This document shows positions 7,706 to 14,771 of a DNA stretch of 28,831 bases, piece by piece. The DNA is from JAZDMK01 sp043800975 (GTDB lineage: Bacteria > Bacteroidota > Bacteroidia > Bacteroidales > JAHJDW01). A program made the position numbers and the translations under genes. The stretch spans positions 1 through 28,831 of the forward strand of contig JAZDMK010000068.1 in the NCBI GenBank assembly GCA_043800975.1. Direction: 5' to 3'. Every line of letters starts with the position of its first letter. Within the stretch, counting starts at the first letter, position 1. The notes beneath the pieces were generated by a model, which was not told the DNA's origin, searched no databases, and saw only the letters and a program-made list of their open reading frames with translations.

Positions 7706-7721
7706 ATTTGTTTTTACAAAT
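7698..7721. repeat. perfect 9-bp inverted repeat over promoter and start codon
   Basis: ATTTGTAAA (7698-7706) and TTTACAAAT (7713-7721) are perfect reverse complements with a 6-nt spacer. The element covers the stop codon of the permease, the -7 box (7703-7710) and the first two bases of the phosphodiesterase ATG. It is AT-only with no T tract after it, so an operator or mRNA hairpin is more likely than a terminator. Confidence 0.65.
7703..7710 (+). promoter_or_regulatory. -7 box of the glycerophosphodiester phosphodiesterase gene
   Basis: TAAATTTG is a perfect TAnnTTTG, 9 bp before the ATG at 7720. Its TAA doubles as the stop codon of the permease. The only nearby upstream TTTG (7672-7675) is 27 bp away, longer than usual. 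Confidence 0.5.
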
Positions 7722-8580
7722 GAAAAAATTCATATCGATATTTATTCTAATTTTTCTGGCAATGTTTTTTTCCTGCAGAAAAACAATTGACAAGTACGAA
7801 ATTGACAACCTGAGCGATGGTAACGTAATGATTCTGGGGCATCGAGGGATGGGTGAACTATACAAGTATCCTGGAAATTCATTTGAAAGTTTATATCCGG
7901 TCATTCAAATTGGAGCTGAAGGAAGCGAAATTGATCTTCAGATGACATTGGATAGTGTCCTCGTATTATTTCATGATGGTGACTTAAATGGAAATACAAC
8001 GTGCTCAGGATATGTTTATGAGCAGACATGGGCTCAAATTGGAGCCTGCAAATATCACACAGTGGAACACAATGTATATCTGATTACACTTGAGAACCTA
8101 TGGAGTCGCCTTGAAAACCTTCACGAACTGTATTTCTCCTTTGACTGTAAAATGTATCAGGCAATCCCTGACAGGCATGCCTATGCCCACCGTTTTGCCC
8201 GCACGATACGTAGAATGTGCGAGCAATATGGGATGACGGAACATGTCTTTATTGAAGGAAACAAAGATTTTCTTCAGACAGTGAAAGAGGAGGGTCTTGG
8301 AAATAAGTTATTTGTTTCACAGATCGGAACCATGGATAACGGAATACAACAGGCCAAGGAATTAAATACATATGGCATTGCCTGCGATGGGAGCTCAACA
8401 TACAAGGAAGAAATCAAAAGGGCGCATGATGAAGGGTTCCGTGTTATGTGCTGGGGTGCTAAAACTCGTGGTGAATGCAGGGATCTGCTTGAGAAAAGTC
8501 CGGATATCATTCAAACCGACAAGCCGATCTATATGCTGAAAGTTTTTAAGCGTTTCAATCATAAATATAGAATCCCATAA
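7720..8580 (+). CDS. glycerophosphodiester phosphodiesterase family lipoprotein
   Basis: GDPD enzymes cleave glycerophosphodiesters to glycerol-3-phosphate and an alcohol, using a metal ion in a TIM barrel. In this 286-residue protein the motif GHRGMGE is at about 40-46, EIDLQMT (70-76) supplies the metal-binding Glu70 and Asp72, and LFHDGDL (84-90) supplies the catalytic-type His85. CDGSS and the CWGAKT and TDKPIYM stretches complete the barrel. A lipobox, AMFFSC (Cys19), follows a hydrophobic leader, so the mature enzyme is probably a lipoprotein in the periplasm or outer membrane. I choose the ATG at 7720. A TTG at 7708 lies inside the -7 box and would add four residues before the signal peptide. 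Confidence 0.9.
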   Translation: MKKFISIFILIFLAMFFSCRKTIDKYEIDNLSDGNVMILGHRGMGELYKYPGNSFESLYPVIQIGAEGSEIDLQMTLDSVLVLFHDGDLNGNTTCSGYVYEQTWAQIGACKYHTVEHNVYLITLENLWSRLENLHELYFSFDCKMYQAIPDRHAYAHRFARTIRRMCEQYGMTEHVFIEGNKDFLQTVKEEGLGNKLFVSQIGTMDNGIQQAKELNTYGIACDGSSTYKEEIKRAHDEGFRVMCWGAKTRGECRDLLEKSPDIIQTDKPIYMLKVFKRFNHKYRIP

Positions 8581-8652
8581 GTGAGGAGGCAACCCTAACG
8601 CATGTTTTTTTGTCTAAGTAAAGATTAAACTAATTTCATTTTTTTGTAATTT

Positions 8653-8660
8653 TACATTTT
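8653..8660 (+). promoter_or_regulatory. possible -7 box for the T9SS type B gene
   Basis: TACATTTT, followed by G, matches TAnnTTTG except for the last base (a one-base longer T run), 14 bp before the ATG at 8675. No TTTG is seen at the usual upstream distance. Confidence 0.3.
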
Positions 8661-8674
8661 GCAAAACCTGTTGC

Positions 8675-10342
8675 ATGCTGAAAAAGTTCTGCTTTTCCCT
8701 GATTCTCCTGTTTGCTTCATTTTCGCAGCTGTTTGCTACACACATAGTGGGCGGAGAAGTGAATTATGAATACCTGGGAAGTAATCAGTATAAAATCTAC
8801 ATTACTGTTTATCGTGATTGTTACAGTGGCGTGGCACCCTTCGATGATCCGGCCTATGTGGGAATATTTAATTCCAGTGGAACTCTTGTTCAAACGCTGA
8901 CACTGCCTTTTACAGGATCAGTAAATATTCCGCCTCCTTCATTTACATGCGGAACAGTGCCTACTAATGTTTGTGTTGAGAAAGCTACATACATAGGTTT
9001 TGTTACTTTGCCTCCATCAAGTGGTGGATATACTGTTGCGTATCAAAGATGCTGCAGGAATAATACAATTATGAATATTGTGTCGCCCAGTACAACGGGT
9101 GCAACTTTCATCGCCCATATTCCAGACTTTAGTGTGTTCGGAGCCAATAATAATCCTGTATTTACAAACTGGCCACCTGTTTTTTTGTGTGCAAACATTC
9201 CTTTTTCAATGAATCATTCAGCCATTGATTCTGATGGAGATTCATTGGCTTATGAGCTATGTACACCCTTGATTGGTGCCGATGATATGTACCCTGCCCC
9301 TACACCAATTGAATTTACTTCTTATCCCCCGCTTACCTGGCAACCTCCATATTCGCTTTCCAATGTGATGAATTCAACGCCACCATTATCAATAAATCCT
9401 ACAACAGGTGTTATTACTGTTACACCAACAACACAGGGGCAATTTGTAGTTGGTGTTTGTTGTAAAGAATATCGCAACGGTATTCTCATTAGTGAAACCC
9501 GTCGCGATTTCCAGTTTAATGTGGTGGCATGCAACATCAGTGTTTTTTCTGTTTTTGTAACTCCCAGTATTGATTGTGACGGCATTGTAACCTTTGATAA
9601 CAATAGCATTGGTGCAACAAGTTATTGGTGGGATTTTGGTGTTCCAGGTATTTCAACCGATGTTTCTACACTTGCTGAGCCATCTTATGCGTATCCCTAT
9701 GATGGTACTTTTACGGTTACTCTCATTGCTTCCAACCCCAACTGCAGCGATACTTCTACATTTGTTGTTACAGTTGCTCATAATCCTGTTGTTGATCTGG
9801 GTAATGATACATTGTTATGTAACGGTAATTCCTATACGATTGATGCAGGTAATACCGGCTATGTTTTTCTTTGGTCAACGGGTGAAACCACACAAACGAT
9901 TACTGTAAGCGCTGCGGGAAATTACTCAGTTGTTGTGGATAATCTGGGCTGTACAACATCGGATACTGTCAATGTCACTTTTGCCGGGTTGTATCTCGAT
10001 CTTGGAAATGATACTTTGCTCTGTGATGGCGATATTATTATGCTCGACGCTACCAATCCGGGCTGCAATTATATTTGGTCGACCGGAGCAACAACGCCGC
10101 AAATCACGGTTTCTGGCGCAGGGAATTATTGGGTGCATGTGTATAATGATATTTGTGATATGTATGATACACTTGTTGCGAATTATGTTCCTTATCCTTC
10201 CGTAAATCTCGGGCCTGATACTTTAATTTGTTATGGAGCTACAATTACGCTGGATGCAGGTAATCCGGGCTATAACTATCAATGGTCAAATGGTTCGATA
10301 ACCAGACTATCGATATCTTTGAGCAAGGGACCTACTATGTAA
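8675..10342 (+). CDS. T9SS type B (CHU_C) adhesin-like protein, 5' part of a frameshifted gene
   Basis: This is the N-terminal part of a large secreted protein interrupted by an apparent frameshift. Residues 1-21 are a signal peptide ending LFA. The mature protein opens THIVGGEVNYEYLG...VYRDC, a start seen in many gliding-motility-associated secreted Bacteroidota proteins. A PKD-like domain (YWWDFG...YPYDGTFTVTL) is near residues 305-370. Three copies of an approximately 75-80 residue Ig-like repeat follow, each with LG(N/P)DTL(L/I)C, xxLDAxNxGxxxxWS and a closing beta segment. The third copy is cut short after QWSNGS at about residue 541; the last 14 residues are out of frame. The continuation is found one frame over, starting at 10297. 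Together the two parts would give about 735 residues, a normal length for such proteins. Confidence 0.85.
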   Translation: MLKKFCFSLILLFASFSQLFATHIVGGEVNYEYLGSNQYKIYITVYRDCYSGVAPFDDPAYVGIFNSSGTLVQTLTLPFTGSVNIPPPSFTCGTVPTNVCVEKATYIGFVTLPPSSGGYTVAYQRCCRNNTIMNIVSPSTTGATFIAHIPDFSVFGANNNPVFTNWPPVFLCANIPFSMNHSAIDSDGDSLAYELCTPLIGADDMYPAPTPIEFTSYPPLTWQPPYSLSNVMNSTPPLSINPTTGVITVTPTTQGQFVVGVCCKEYRNGILISETRRDFQFNVVACNISVFSVFVTPSIDCDGIVTFDNNSIGATSYWWDFGVPGISTDVSTLAEPSYAYPYDGTFTVTLIASNPNCSDTSTFVVTVAHNPVVDLGNDTLLCNGNSYTIDAGNTGYVFLWSTGETTQTITVSAAGNYSVVVDNLGCTTSDTVNVTFAGLYLDLGNDTLLCDGDIIMLDATNPGCNYIWSTGATTPQITVSGAGNYWVHVYNDICDMYDTLVANYVPYPSVNLGPDTLICYGATITLDAGNPGYNYQWSNGSITRLSISLSKGPTM

Positions 10343-10881
10343 ATGTTTTTGCAGGTAGCTGTTCGGACAAAGATACCATCCGCGTTTTTATGACGGAGAA
10401 CATGGTTTTGGGCGGTCCCTATACACTTTGCTTTCGCGAAGATGTAACAATCAACAGTGGGTTTGAAAGCGGTCAGTTTACCTGGTCGAACGGAGCAAAT
10501 ACTCCATCCATTACGGTTGTAGAGCCGGGAACATATACCCTCACATACAATGATGGAATGTGTGAGTATATTGATGAAGCAGAAGTAGTCGGATCGCTTT
10601 GGGTTACACTATACCTGCCCAATGCTTTCACACCCGATGATGACGGTATTAATGATAAGTTTCGTGCCTATGGCGATGGAATTCTCGATCCGGTTTTGCG
10701 GATTTATGATCGCTGGGGTGAGCAGTTGTTCGAAGGACGCGGGCTGGAGGATGCGTGGAACGGGCGTTACAATGGGCATCGTGTATTGCAGGATGTGTAT
10801 GTGTGGGTGCTTGATTATAAAACTGTATGCAATGGAAACCGTTCATACCGCGATTATGGTCATGTAGTGGTAATTTATTAG
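10282..10881 (+). CDS. T9SS type B C-terminal (gliding motility-associated) domain, 3' part of the frameshifted gene
   Basis: This 199-codon frame continues the adhesin-like gene at 8675-10342. Native sequence begins at Asp6 (10297): DNQTIDIFEQGTYYVNV completes the third Ig-like repeat. A fourth repeat (TLCFREDVTINSG, FTWSNGANTPSITV) follows. The last 90 residues are a CHU_C type B sorting domain: YLPNAFTPDDDGIND, LRIYDRWGEQLFEG, DAWNGRYNGHRVLQDVYVW and HVVVIY. Type B domains are exported by the type IX system together with a PorP/SprF-like partner, none of which is in this window. The ATG at 10282 is an artefact of the frame and is unlikely to be a real start. A lipoprotein gene follows after 64 bp. 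Confidence 0.82.
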   Translation: MVKWFDNQTIDIFEQGTYYVNVFAGSCSDKDTIRVFMTENMVLGGPYTLCFREDVTINSGFESGQFTWSNGANTPSITVVEPGTYTLTYNDGMCEYIDEAEVVGSLWVTLYLPNAFTPDDDGINDKFRAYGDGILDPVLRIYDRWGEQLFEGRGLEDAWNGRYNGHRVLQDVYVWVLDYKTVCNGNRSYRDYGHVVVIY

Positions 10882-10945
10882 AATCTGCAGAAACCTCTTG
10901 TCTAAATCGGTTTTTTATCGTATTATTGTATCAGAATTTGTAGAT

Positions 10946-11476
10946 ATGAAGAAAATATTTTTCCTGTTAATAGTGTTGGCGGTTGTTGGAACATCGTGTA
11001 ACACGCATGAACGCGCTATCGCAAAACTTAAGAAGAATACGGATACCAGTGCTACTGCATTTACGGCCACTTATTACTCCACGTCAGAAACATCGTATGA
11101 AGATATTACAATTGAAAATGGAGTCTTAACTTATGTGCATCTTCGCAAGGATTTTCAATGTCCGCCGAATTATATTGCTCAGGTTCCCTGCTGGAAAGAA
11201 TCAGATCAGGTTACGGATAAAGTTAAGCTTACTCAAAATGAAATTGATGAATTAAAAAGCGTTGTTGAGCAAGCCGGATTCATGAAATTAAATTCAGTTA
11301 TTGGCGGTGCCAAAGATATGCAGCGTTTCTATCCCTATACCATTAAAATTAAAATGGGTGGAATGGAGAGGGAGGTAACCTACCAAAGCTTCCCGAATGC
11401 GACTCCCATGCCAACCGCTTTTGAAGAAGTGCAGAAAAAATTACTTGCGATTGCAGCAGCTAAAAAGAAGTTGTAA
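10946..11476 (+). CDS. hypothetical lipoprotein
   Basis: This 176-residue protein has a lipoprotein signal (MKKIFFLLIVLAVVGTSC, lipid-attachment Cys18), so it is anchored in a membrane facing the periplasm or the cell surface. The mature part contains two nearby cysteines (QCPPNYIAQVPCW, about residues 72-84) and a C-terminal helix ending AAAKKKL. The order ENGVLTYVHLRK, LTQNEIDELKSVVEQAGFM and YPYTIKIKMGGMEREVTY suggests a small beta/alpha domain. I recognise no enzymatic motif. I use the ATG at 10946, because an upstream TTG (10898) would put 16 residues in front of the signal peptide. It follows the frameshifted T9SS gene, and convergent DUF2461 lies downstream. Confidence 0.8.
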   Translation: MKKIFFLLIVLAVVGTSCNTHERAIAKLKKNTDTSATAFTATYYSTSETSYEDITIENGVLTYVHLRKDFQCPPNYIAQVPCWKESDQVTDKVKLTQNEIDELKSVVEQAGFMKLNSVIGGAKDMQRFYPYTIKIKMGGMEREVTYQSFPNATPMPTAFEEVQKKLLAIAAAKKKL

Positions 11477-11506
11477 AAATTGATTTGTAGTCAGAAAATA
11501 TACCAA

Positions 11507-11538
11507 TAACCTAGTAACTTAATAACTCTCTAACTTTT
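11507..11538. repeat. four tandem 8-bp units of the form TAACnnnn
   Basis: TAACCTAG, TAACTTAA, TAACTCTC and TAACTTTT follow one another with exact 8-bp spacing between the convergent lipoprotein and DUF2461 genes. The last unit runs into a T tract that reaches the minus-strand stop codon at 11540. Confidence 0.65.
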
Positions 11539-11539
11539 T

Positions 11540-12205
11540 TTACTCCGCCATTTTCAATGCATGGTTAAGAAATGCATTGTAATCTTTCATCGTTTTAAAA
11601 ATACCCGTTAGTTCCCGTGTGAAGCTGGGGCGCTGGCATTGCTTATCTTCCAGCGGAAAAAGAATTTCATAACTTTTGTAAGAAATCAAATCCGGATGTG
11701 GAAAGTCTGCAGGAAAACCCTGAGGGATGCGTGTCAGCTTATCGCCTGCTATTTCACCAAATAGTTTTTTAAAATGGGTTGCATTCAGAATTTTTAAAAA
11801 TTCATCAGGCTTGTGAAAAATCTCATTTCGCATAGCTTTCAATGCTGGCTGCATAGGAGCATACACGCCTCCTGCAGCAAAACAGCCACCCGGCTCAATG
11901 TGAATGTAATATCCTGCCCTCGCACTCTTTCTTCCACCCGGCGAAAGAAACGCCCCGAAATTTGGCTTGTAAGGTTCTTTGTTGGGAGAGAAACGCATGT
12001 CGCGATAAATACGGAACATGCATTCTTTGGGCGCAGGATTGCCAACGCTGCTGTCAAATGTATTTACTTCAACAATCATTGATGCAACAAACTTTTCAAA
12101 GTCGGTCATGCAATGTTTGAAGAGATCTTTATGTTCATCAAACCAGGGCTTGTTGTTGTTTTTTTTTAGTTCGGAAAGAAATCGAAATATGCTGTCGGAT
12201 ACCAT
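11540..12205 (-). CDS. DUF2461 domain-containing protein
   Basis: The 221 residues match the DUF2461 (TIGR02453) family along their whole length. The N-terminal segment has FRFLSELKKNNNKPWFDEHK, the classic opening of the family. It is followed by MFRIYRDMRFSPNKEPYKPNFGAF, GYYIHIEPGGCFAAGGVYAPM and the closing KMAE. Family members are small cytoplasmic proteins found in bacteria and fungi, with no established reaction. No signal peptide is present. The gene is divergent from the LOG-family gene across 80 bp; a minus-strand TTTG (12252-12249), 19 bp from a weak TAACTTGC, may be its promoter. It is convergent with the lipoprotein across the tandem TAAC repeats. Confidence 0.9.
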   Translation of the reverse strand: MVSDSIFRFLSELKKNNNKPWFDEHKDLFKHCMTDFEKFVASMIVEVNTFDSSVGNPAPKECMFRIYRDMRFSPNKEPYKPNFGAFLSPGGRKSARAGYYIHIEPGGCFAAGGVYAPMQPALKAMRNEIFHKPDEFLKILNATHFKKLFGEIAGDKLTRIPQGFPADFPHPDLISYKSYEILFPLEDKQCQRPSFTRELTGIFKTMKDYNAFLNHALKMAE

Positions 12206-12263
12206 GTTTTGAAATTTGAATGCAAGTTAGGAAAACTCTGCCAATCCCCAAATTTCATTTCGC

Positions 12264-12271
12264 TATCTTTG
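12264..12271 (+). promoter_or_regulatory. -7 box of the LOG-family gene
   Basis: TATCTTTG is a perfect TAnnTTTG located 14 bp before the ATG at 12286, implying a very short leader. The upstream element is weak; no TTTG lies at the usual spacing. Confidence 0.55.
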
Positions 12272-12285
12272 TAAAAAAATGACAT

Positions 12286-12867
12286 ATGAAATCAGTTTGT
12301 GTTTTTTGTGGTTCAGCATCGGGGAGTAAAATTGAATATACGGAAGCAGCAAAAATGCTGGGAAAAATTCTTGCGTCAAACAACCTTGATCTTGTATATG
12401 GTGGAGGAAACATAGGTTTGATGGGTGTTGTGGCAGATGCTGTATTACATGAAAACGGGAAGGTTATCGGAGTAATCACCGAAAAATTAAAAAATATTGA
12501 ACTTGCTCATCCCTGTGTATCTGAAATGATCGTTGTTGAATCGATGGATGAAAGAAAAAAGAAAATGACTGAATTGTCGGATGCCTTTATTACAATGCCC
12601 GGTGGCTTTGGCACACTCGACGAACTGTTCGAAGTGTTGTCGTTGAATCAACTCGGAATCATCCAGAAGCCAGTAGCAATCCTTAATACAAAAGGTTTTT
12701 ATGATGCATTACTCAAGCATTTAGATCTTTGTTTTGAAGAAAAGTTTTTGAGAGACGTTCACCGAAATTCCATTATTGTAGATGAAGATCCCGAAAAATT
12801 AATTGAAAAACTAATGTCACATCAACCGGCAAGTCTTGGGAAATGGTTGGATGAATTCAAAAAATAA
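12286..12867 (+). CDS. LOG-family (TIGR00730) nucleoside-5'-monophosphate phosphoribohydrolase
   Basis: LOG-family proteins have a Rossmann-type fold and release a base (cytokinin or adenine) from its nucleoside monophosphate. This 193-residue protein shows the full set of family motifs: VCVFCGSASGS at the N-terminus, LVYGGGNIGLMGVVADA (about 38-54), SMDERKKKM (about 86-94) and the diagnostic PGGFGTLDELFE (about 105-116). These correspond to the conserved PGGxGTxxE signature. It is a cytoplasmic enzyme. In bacteria the role is often AMP or purine turnover rather than hormone production. It converges with the TPR gene, with only 3 bp between the two stop codons. Confidence 0.92.
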   Translation: MKSVCVFCGSASGSKIEYTEAAKMLGKILASNNLDLVYGGGNIGLMGVVADAVLHENGKVIGVITEKLKNIELAHPCVSEMIVVESMDERKKKMTELSDAFITMPGGFGTLDELFEVLSLNQLGIIQKPVAILNTKGFYDALLKHLDLCFEEKFLRDVHRNSIIVDEDPEKLIEKLMSHQPASLGKWLDEFKK

Positions 12868-12880
12868 AAATTAATTTTTA
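12865..12880. repeat. 16-bp perfect palindrome containing two convergent stop codons
   Basis: TAAAAATTAATTTTTA is its own reverse complement. It holds the TAA of the LOG-family gene (12865-12867) and the TAA of the TPR gene on the other strand (12873-12871). It has no GC stem and is too compact for a normal terminator, although the A and T runs could weakly serve both strands. Confidence 0.6.
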
Positions 12881-13602
12881 CCGCCGATACAATATTTCTC
12901 AAAATATTTTTGGCCATCTTCAGCACCCAGATCTTTGTATTTGCGGATATCGTTGCAACCGTTATCACCCATGTCAATTAACATAATTCCGCGTTGTAGG
13001 TATGCTTGTTTATAAAAAGGGTCGAACTTAATGGCATTATTAAAATCCTGCAGCGCCAGGTCATTTTTTTCCTGCATCTGATAGCAACGTCCACGGTTCA
13101 GGAAAGCATCCGCCTTATATTTGACAGTCATGGTTTCAATAAATTTTGACAAATCGGCAATAGCATCATCATATCTGGAAAAGAGATTCATTTTTACTAG
13201 TCCGCGAAAATAGTACACGTCAATTTTACCAGGATCAAGTTCTATTGCTTTGTTCAAGTCAGTTAATGCAAGTTCTCCCTTTTGCATTTTAACATAAATT
13301 TGAGAGCGCGTAATTAGGTAATCAGCATTCTTTGGTTTTGCATTCACGCAGTAGGTAGCGTCCTTAATGGCTTCTTTGTTTTTCTTTTTATCAGAAAGAA
13401 TCTCAGCTCTCAACATTCGTGCATCTTCATAAGTTTGATCCAGCTGAATGGCTTTATTGACAAGTTGCAGTTCATCGTAGGAAGGAATACTGTCATGGTA
13501 TAGCTTGTATGCCTGCTGATAATATTCCTGCGCCGTTTGTGATGAAACAGAAAAGCTTACAAGTGCAAAAGCAGTAACAAAGAAGATGGTAAAATTTTTC
13601 AT
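12871..13602 (-). CDS. secreted tetratricopeptide-repeat (TPR) protein
   Basis: The 243-residue protein has a signal peptide (MKNFTIFFVTAFALVSFSVSSQ) and then five or so TPR units. The clearest are ADYLITRSQIYVKMQKGELA, IDVYYFRGLVKMNLF and ADAFLNRGRCYQMQEKNDLA with LQDFNNAIKFDP. The C-terminal MGDNGCNDIRKYKDLGAEDGQKYFEKYC resembles a small cysteine-containing tail common on Bacteroidota TPR proteins. It is probably periplasmic and mediates protein-protein contacts; the partner is unknown. Its ATG overlaps the mntP stop codon (ATGA, 13599-13602), so it is the last gene of an operon with the fRMsr and MntP genes. Confidence 0.86.
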   Translation of the reverse strand: MKNFTIFFVTAFALVSFSVSSQTAQEYYQQAYKLYHDSIPSYDELQLVNKAIQLDQTYEDARMLRAEILSDKKKNKEAIKDATYCVNAKPKNADYLITRSQIYVKMQKGELALTDLNKAIELDPGKIDVYYFRGLVKMNLFSRYDDAIADLSKFIETMTVKYKADAFLNRGRCYQMQEKNDLALQDFNNAIKFDPFYKQAYLQRGIMLIDMGDNGCNDIRKYKDLGAEDGQKYFEKYCIGGKN

Positions 13603-14171
13603 ATGGCTGTTGTAAATAATAAATGTTCCAAAAGAATCTTAATTCCAATTGCGATAAGAACAATTCCGCCGGCCATTTCTGCTTTCTTACCAAGCAGCCT
13701 GAATGTACGGCCGCCGATATAAACACCGGCAAAAGAAACAATAAAGGTAACAATTCCTATAATACCCACAGCATGAAAAAGTGGAATTTCAAGTAATGCA
13801 AAACTGAGTCCGGCAGCCATGGCATCAATGCTGGTTGCTATGGCAAGACCAAGAACAACAGTGATTTTTGTTGTATTACGGGCTGGCTGACATCCTTTGT
13901 TTTTAAAGGATTCGAGCAGCATTTTCCCACCAATAAACGCCAGCAGTACAAATGCAATCCAATGATCCGCCTCTGTAATATAGTCTTTAAAATAATATCC
14001 GGCAGCCCAGCCAATCAGCGGCATAGCGGCCTGGAAAAACCCAAAAAAGGAAGCCAGCGTAATTGCTGTTTTAAATTTATTCTTCTTGGCACCAATGCCA
14101 GAACACAGAGAAACAGCAAAAGCATCCATCGATAGGCCAAGAGCAATAAAGAAAATAGTAAGATAACCCAT
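13599..14171 (-). CDS. mntP: MntP-family manganese efflux pump
   Basis: MntP exports Mn2+ across the inner membrane. The 190 residues form six hydrophobic segments in two homologous halves, as in the family. The conserved acidic residues are present: Asp16 in GLSMDAFAVSL and Asp116 in ATSIDAMAAGLSF, at the same positions as in characterised MntP. The length is standard. It lies 4 bp after the fRMsr gene and overlaps the TPR gene by 4 bp. I looked for a yybP-ykoY manganese riboswitch upstream and see none, because the operon leader appears to be only about 20 nt long. Pairing with an oxidative-damage repair enzyme suggests a stress role; that is an inference. Confidence 0.92.
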   Translation of the reverse strand: MGYLTIFFIALGLSMDAFAVSLCSGIGAKKNKFKTAITLASFFGFFQAAMPLIGWAAGYYFKDYITEADHWIAFVLLAFIGGKMLLESFKNKGCQPARNTTKITVVLGLAIATSIDAMAAGLSFALLEIPLFHAVGIIGIVTFIVSFAGVYIGGRTFRLLGKKAEMAGGIVLIAIGIKILLEHLLFTTAI

Positions 14172-14175
14172 ACAA

Positions 14176-14661
14176 TTAAATCAGAGAATTGATTTTTGTA
14201 AGCCAGTATTCATCGGTGTTATCAAATGTATTAAAATCCTTGCTGTCGATATCCAGAATAGCAAAAACGTTTCCCTTTGCATCTATGCACGGAATCACAA
14301 TTTCAGAGTTGGAACGCGAATCACAGGCAATATGACCCGGAAAAGCGTGTACATCAGGAACAACAATTGATTTTTTCTTATTGACACCAGCCCAGCAAAC
14401 GCCTTTGTTTTTTTCTAGAACCTGACATGCAAGCGGACCCTGATATGGACCAACGATTAATTCCTCACCAACAAGTCTATAGTAACCGCACCAGAAAAAA
14501 TCAGGAAATTTGTGCGTAAGAACCGAAACAATGGTAGCCATACGCGCAATAGGGTCTTTTGTTTTTTGCAGAAGTGGTTGCAACTGATTATAAACCCGAT
14601 CGTAGCGGCCAGCCTTTTTCTCGTGTGGAAGGTTATGGAAGTTATTCCCTGTTCCTGACAT
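14176..14661 (-). CDS. free methionine-(R)-sulfoxide reductase (GAF domain)
   Basis: fRMsr reduces free methionine-R-sulfoxide in the cytoplasm using thioredoxin. The 161-residue protein is a single GAF domain containing all three expected cysteines: Cys79 (GPLAC), Cys89 (GVC) and Cys113 (GHIACDSRSNSEIVIP), matching the positions used by the E. coli enzyme (YebR/MsrC). FFWCGYYRL and LDIDSKDFNTFD are further family signatures. The ATG at 14661 is preceded by a perfect -7 box about 23 bp upstream. It is the first gene of an operon with mntP and a TPR gene. Confidence in the enzyme class is high because the catalytic cysteines are intact. Confidence 0.93.
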   Translation of the reverse strand: MSGTGNNFHNLPHEKKAGRYDRVYNQLQPLLQKTKDPIARMATIVSVLTHKFPDFFWCGYYRLVGEELIVGPYQGPLACQVLEKNKGVCWAGVNKKKSIVVPDVHAFPGHIACDSRSNSEIVIPCIDAKGNVFAILDIDSKDFNTFDNTDEYWLTKINSLI

Positions 14662-14684
14662 AATTTTTAGTTTTCAATTTTAAA

Positions 14685-14692
14685 CAAATGTA
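14685..14692 (-). promoter_or_regulatory. -7 box of the fRMsr-mntP-TPR operon
   Basis: On the minus strand the sequence reads TACATTTG, a perfect TAnnTTTG, 23 bp before the ATG at 14661. The -33 region has no clear TTTG. Confidence 0.55.
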
Positions 14693-14771
14693 GAAAAAAG
14701 AACGCTCTTCAGATTAATACATTTGAAATTCTTTGTGATTGTAAATGTGATTCAGTAAAGAAAATATAAAG

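Noticed and set aside
10282..10345. Programmed -1 frameshift in the T9SS type B gene
   Set aside because: No X-XXY-YYZ slippery site or stimulating hairpin is visible at the junction, and the protein family is normally encoded in one frame.
14662..14771. Possible yybP-ykoY manganese riboswitch before the fRMsr-mntP operon
   Set aside because: The -7 box lies only about 23 bp from the start codon, leaving no room for the riboswitch, and its conserved stems are not seen.
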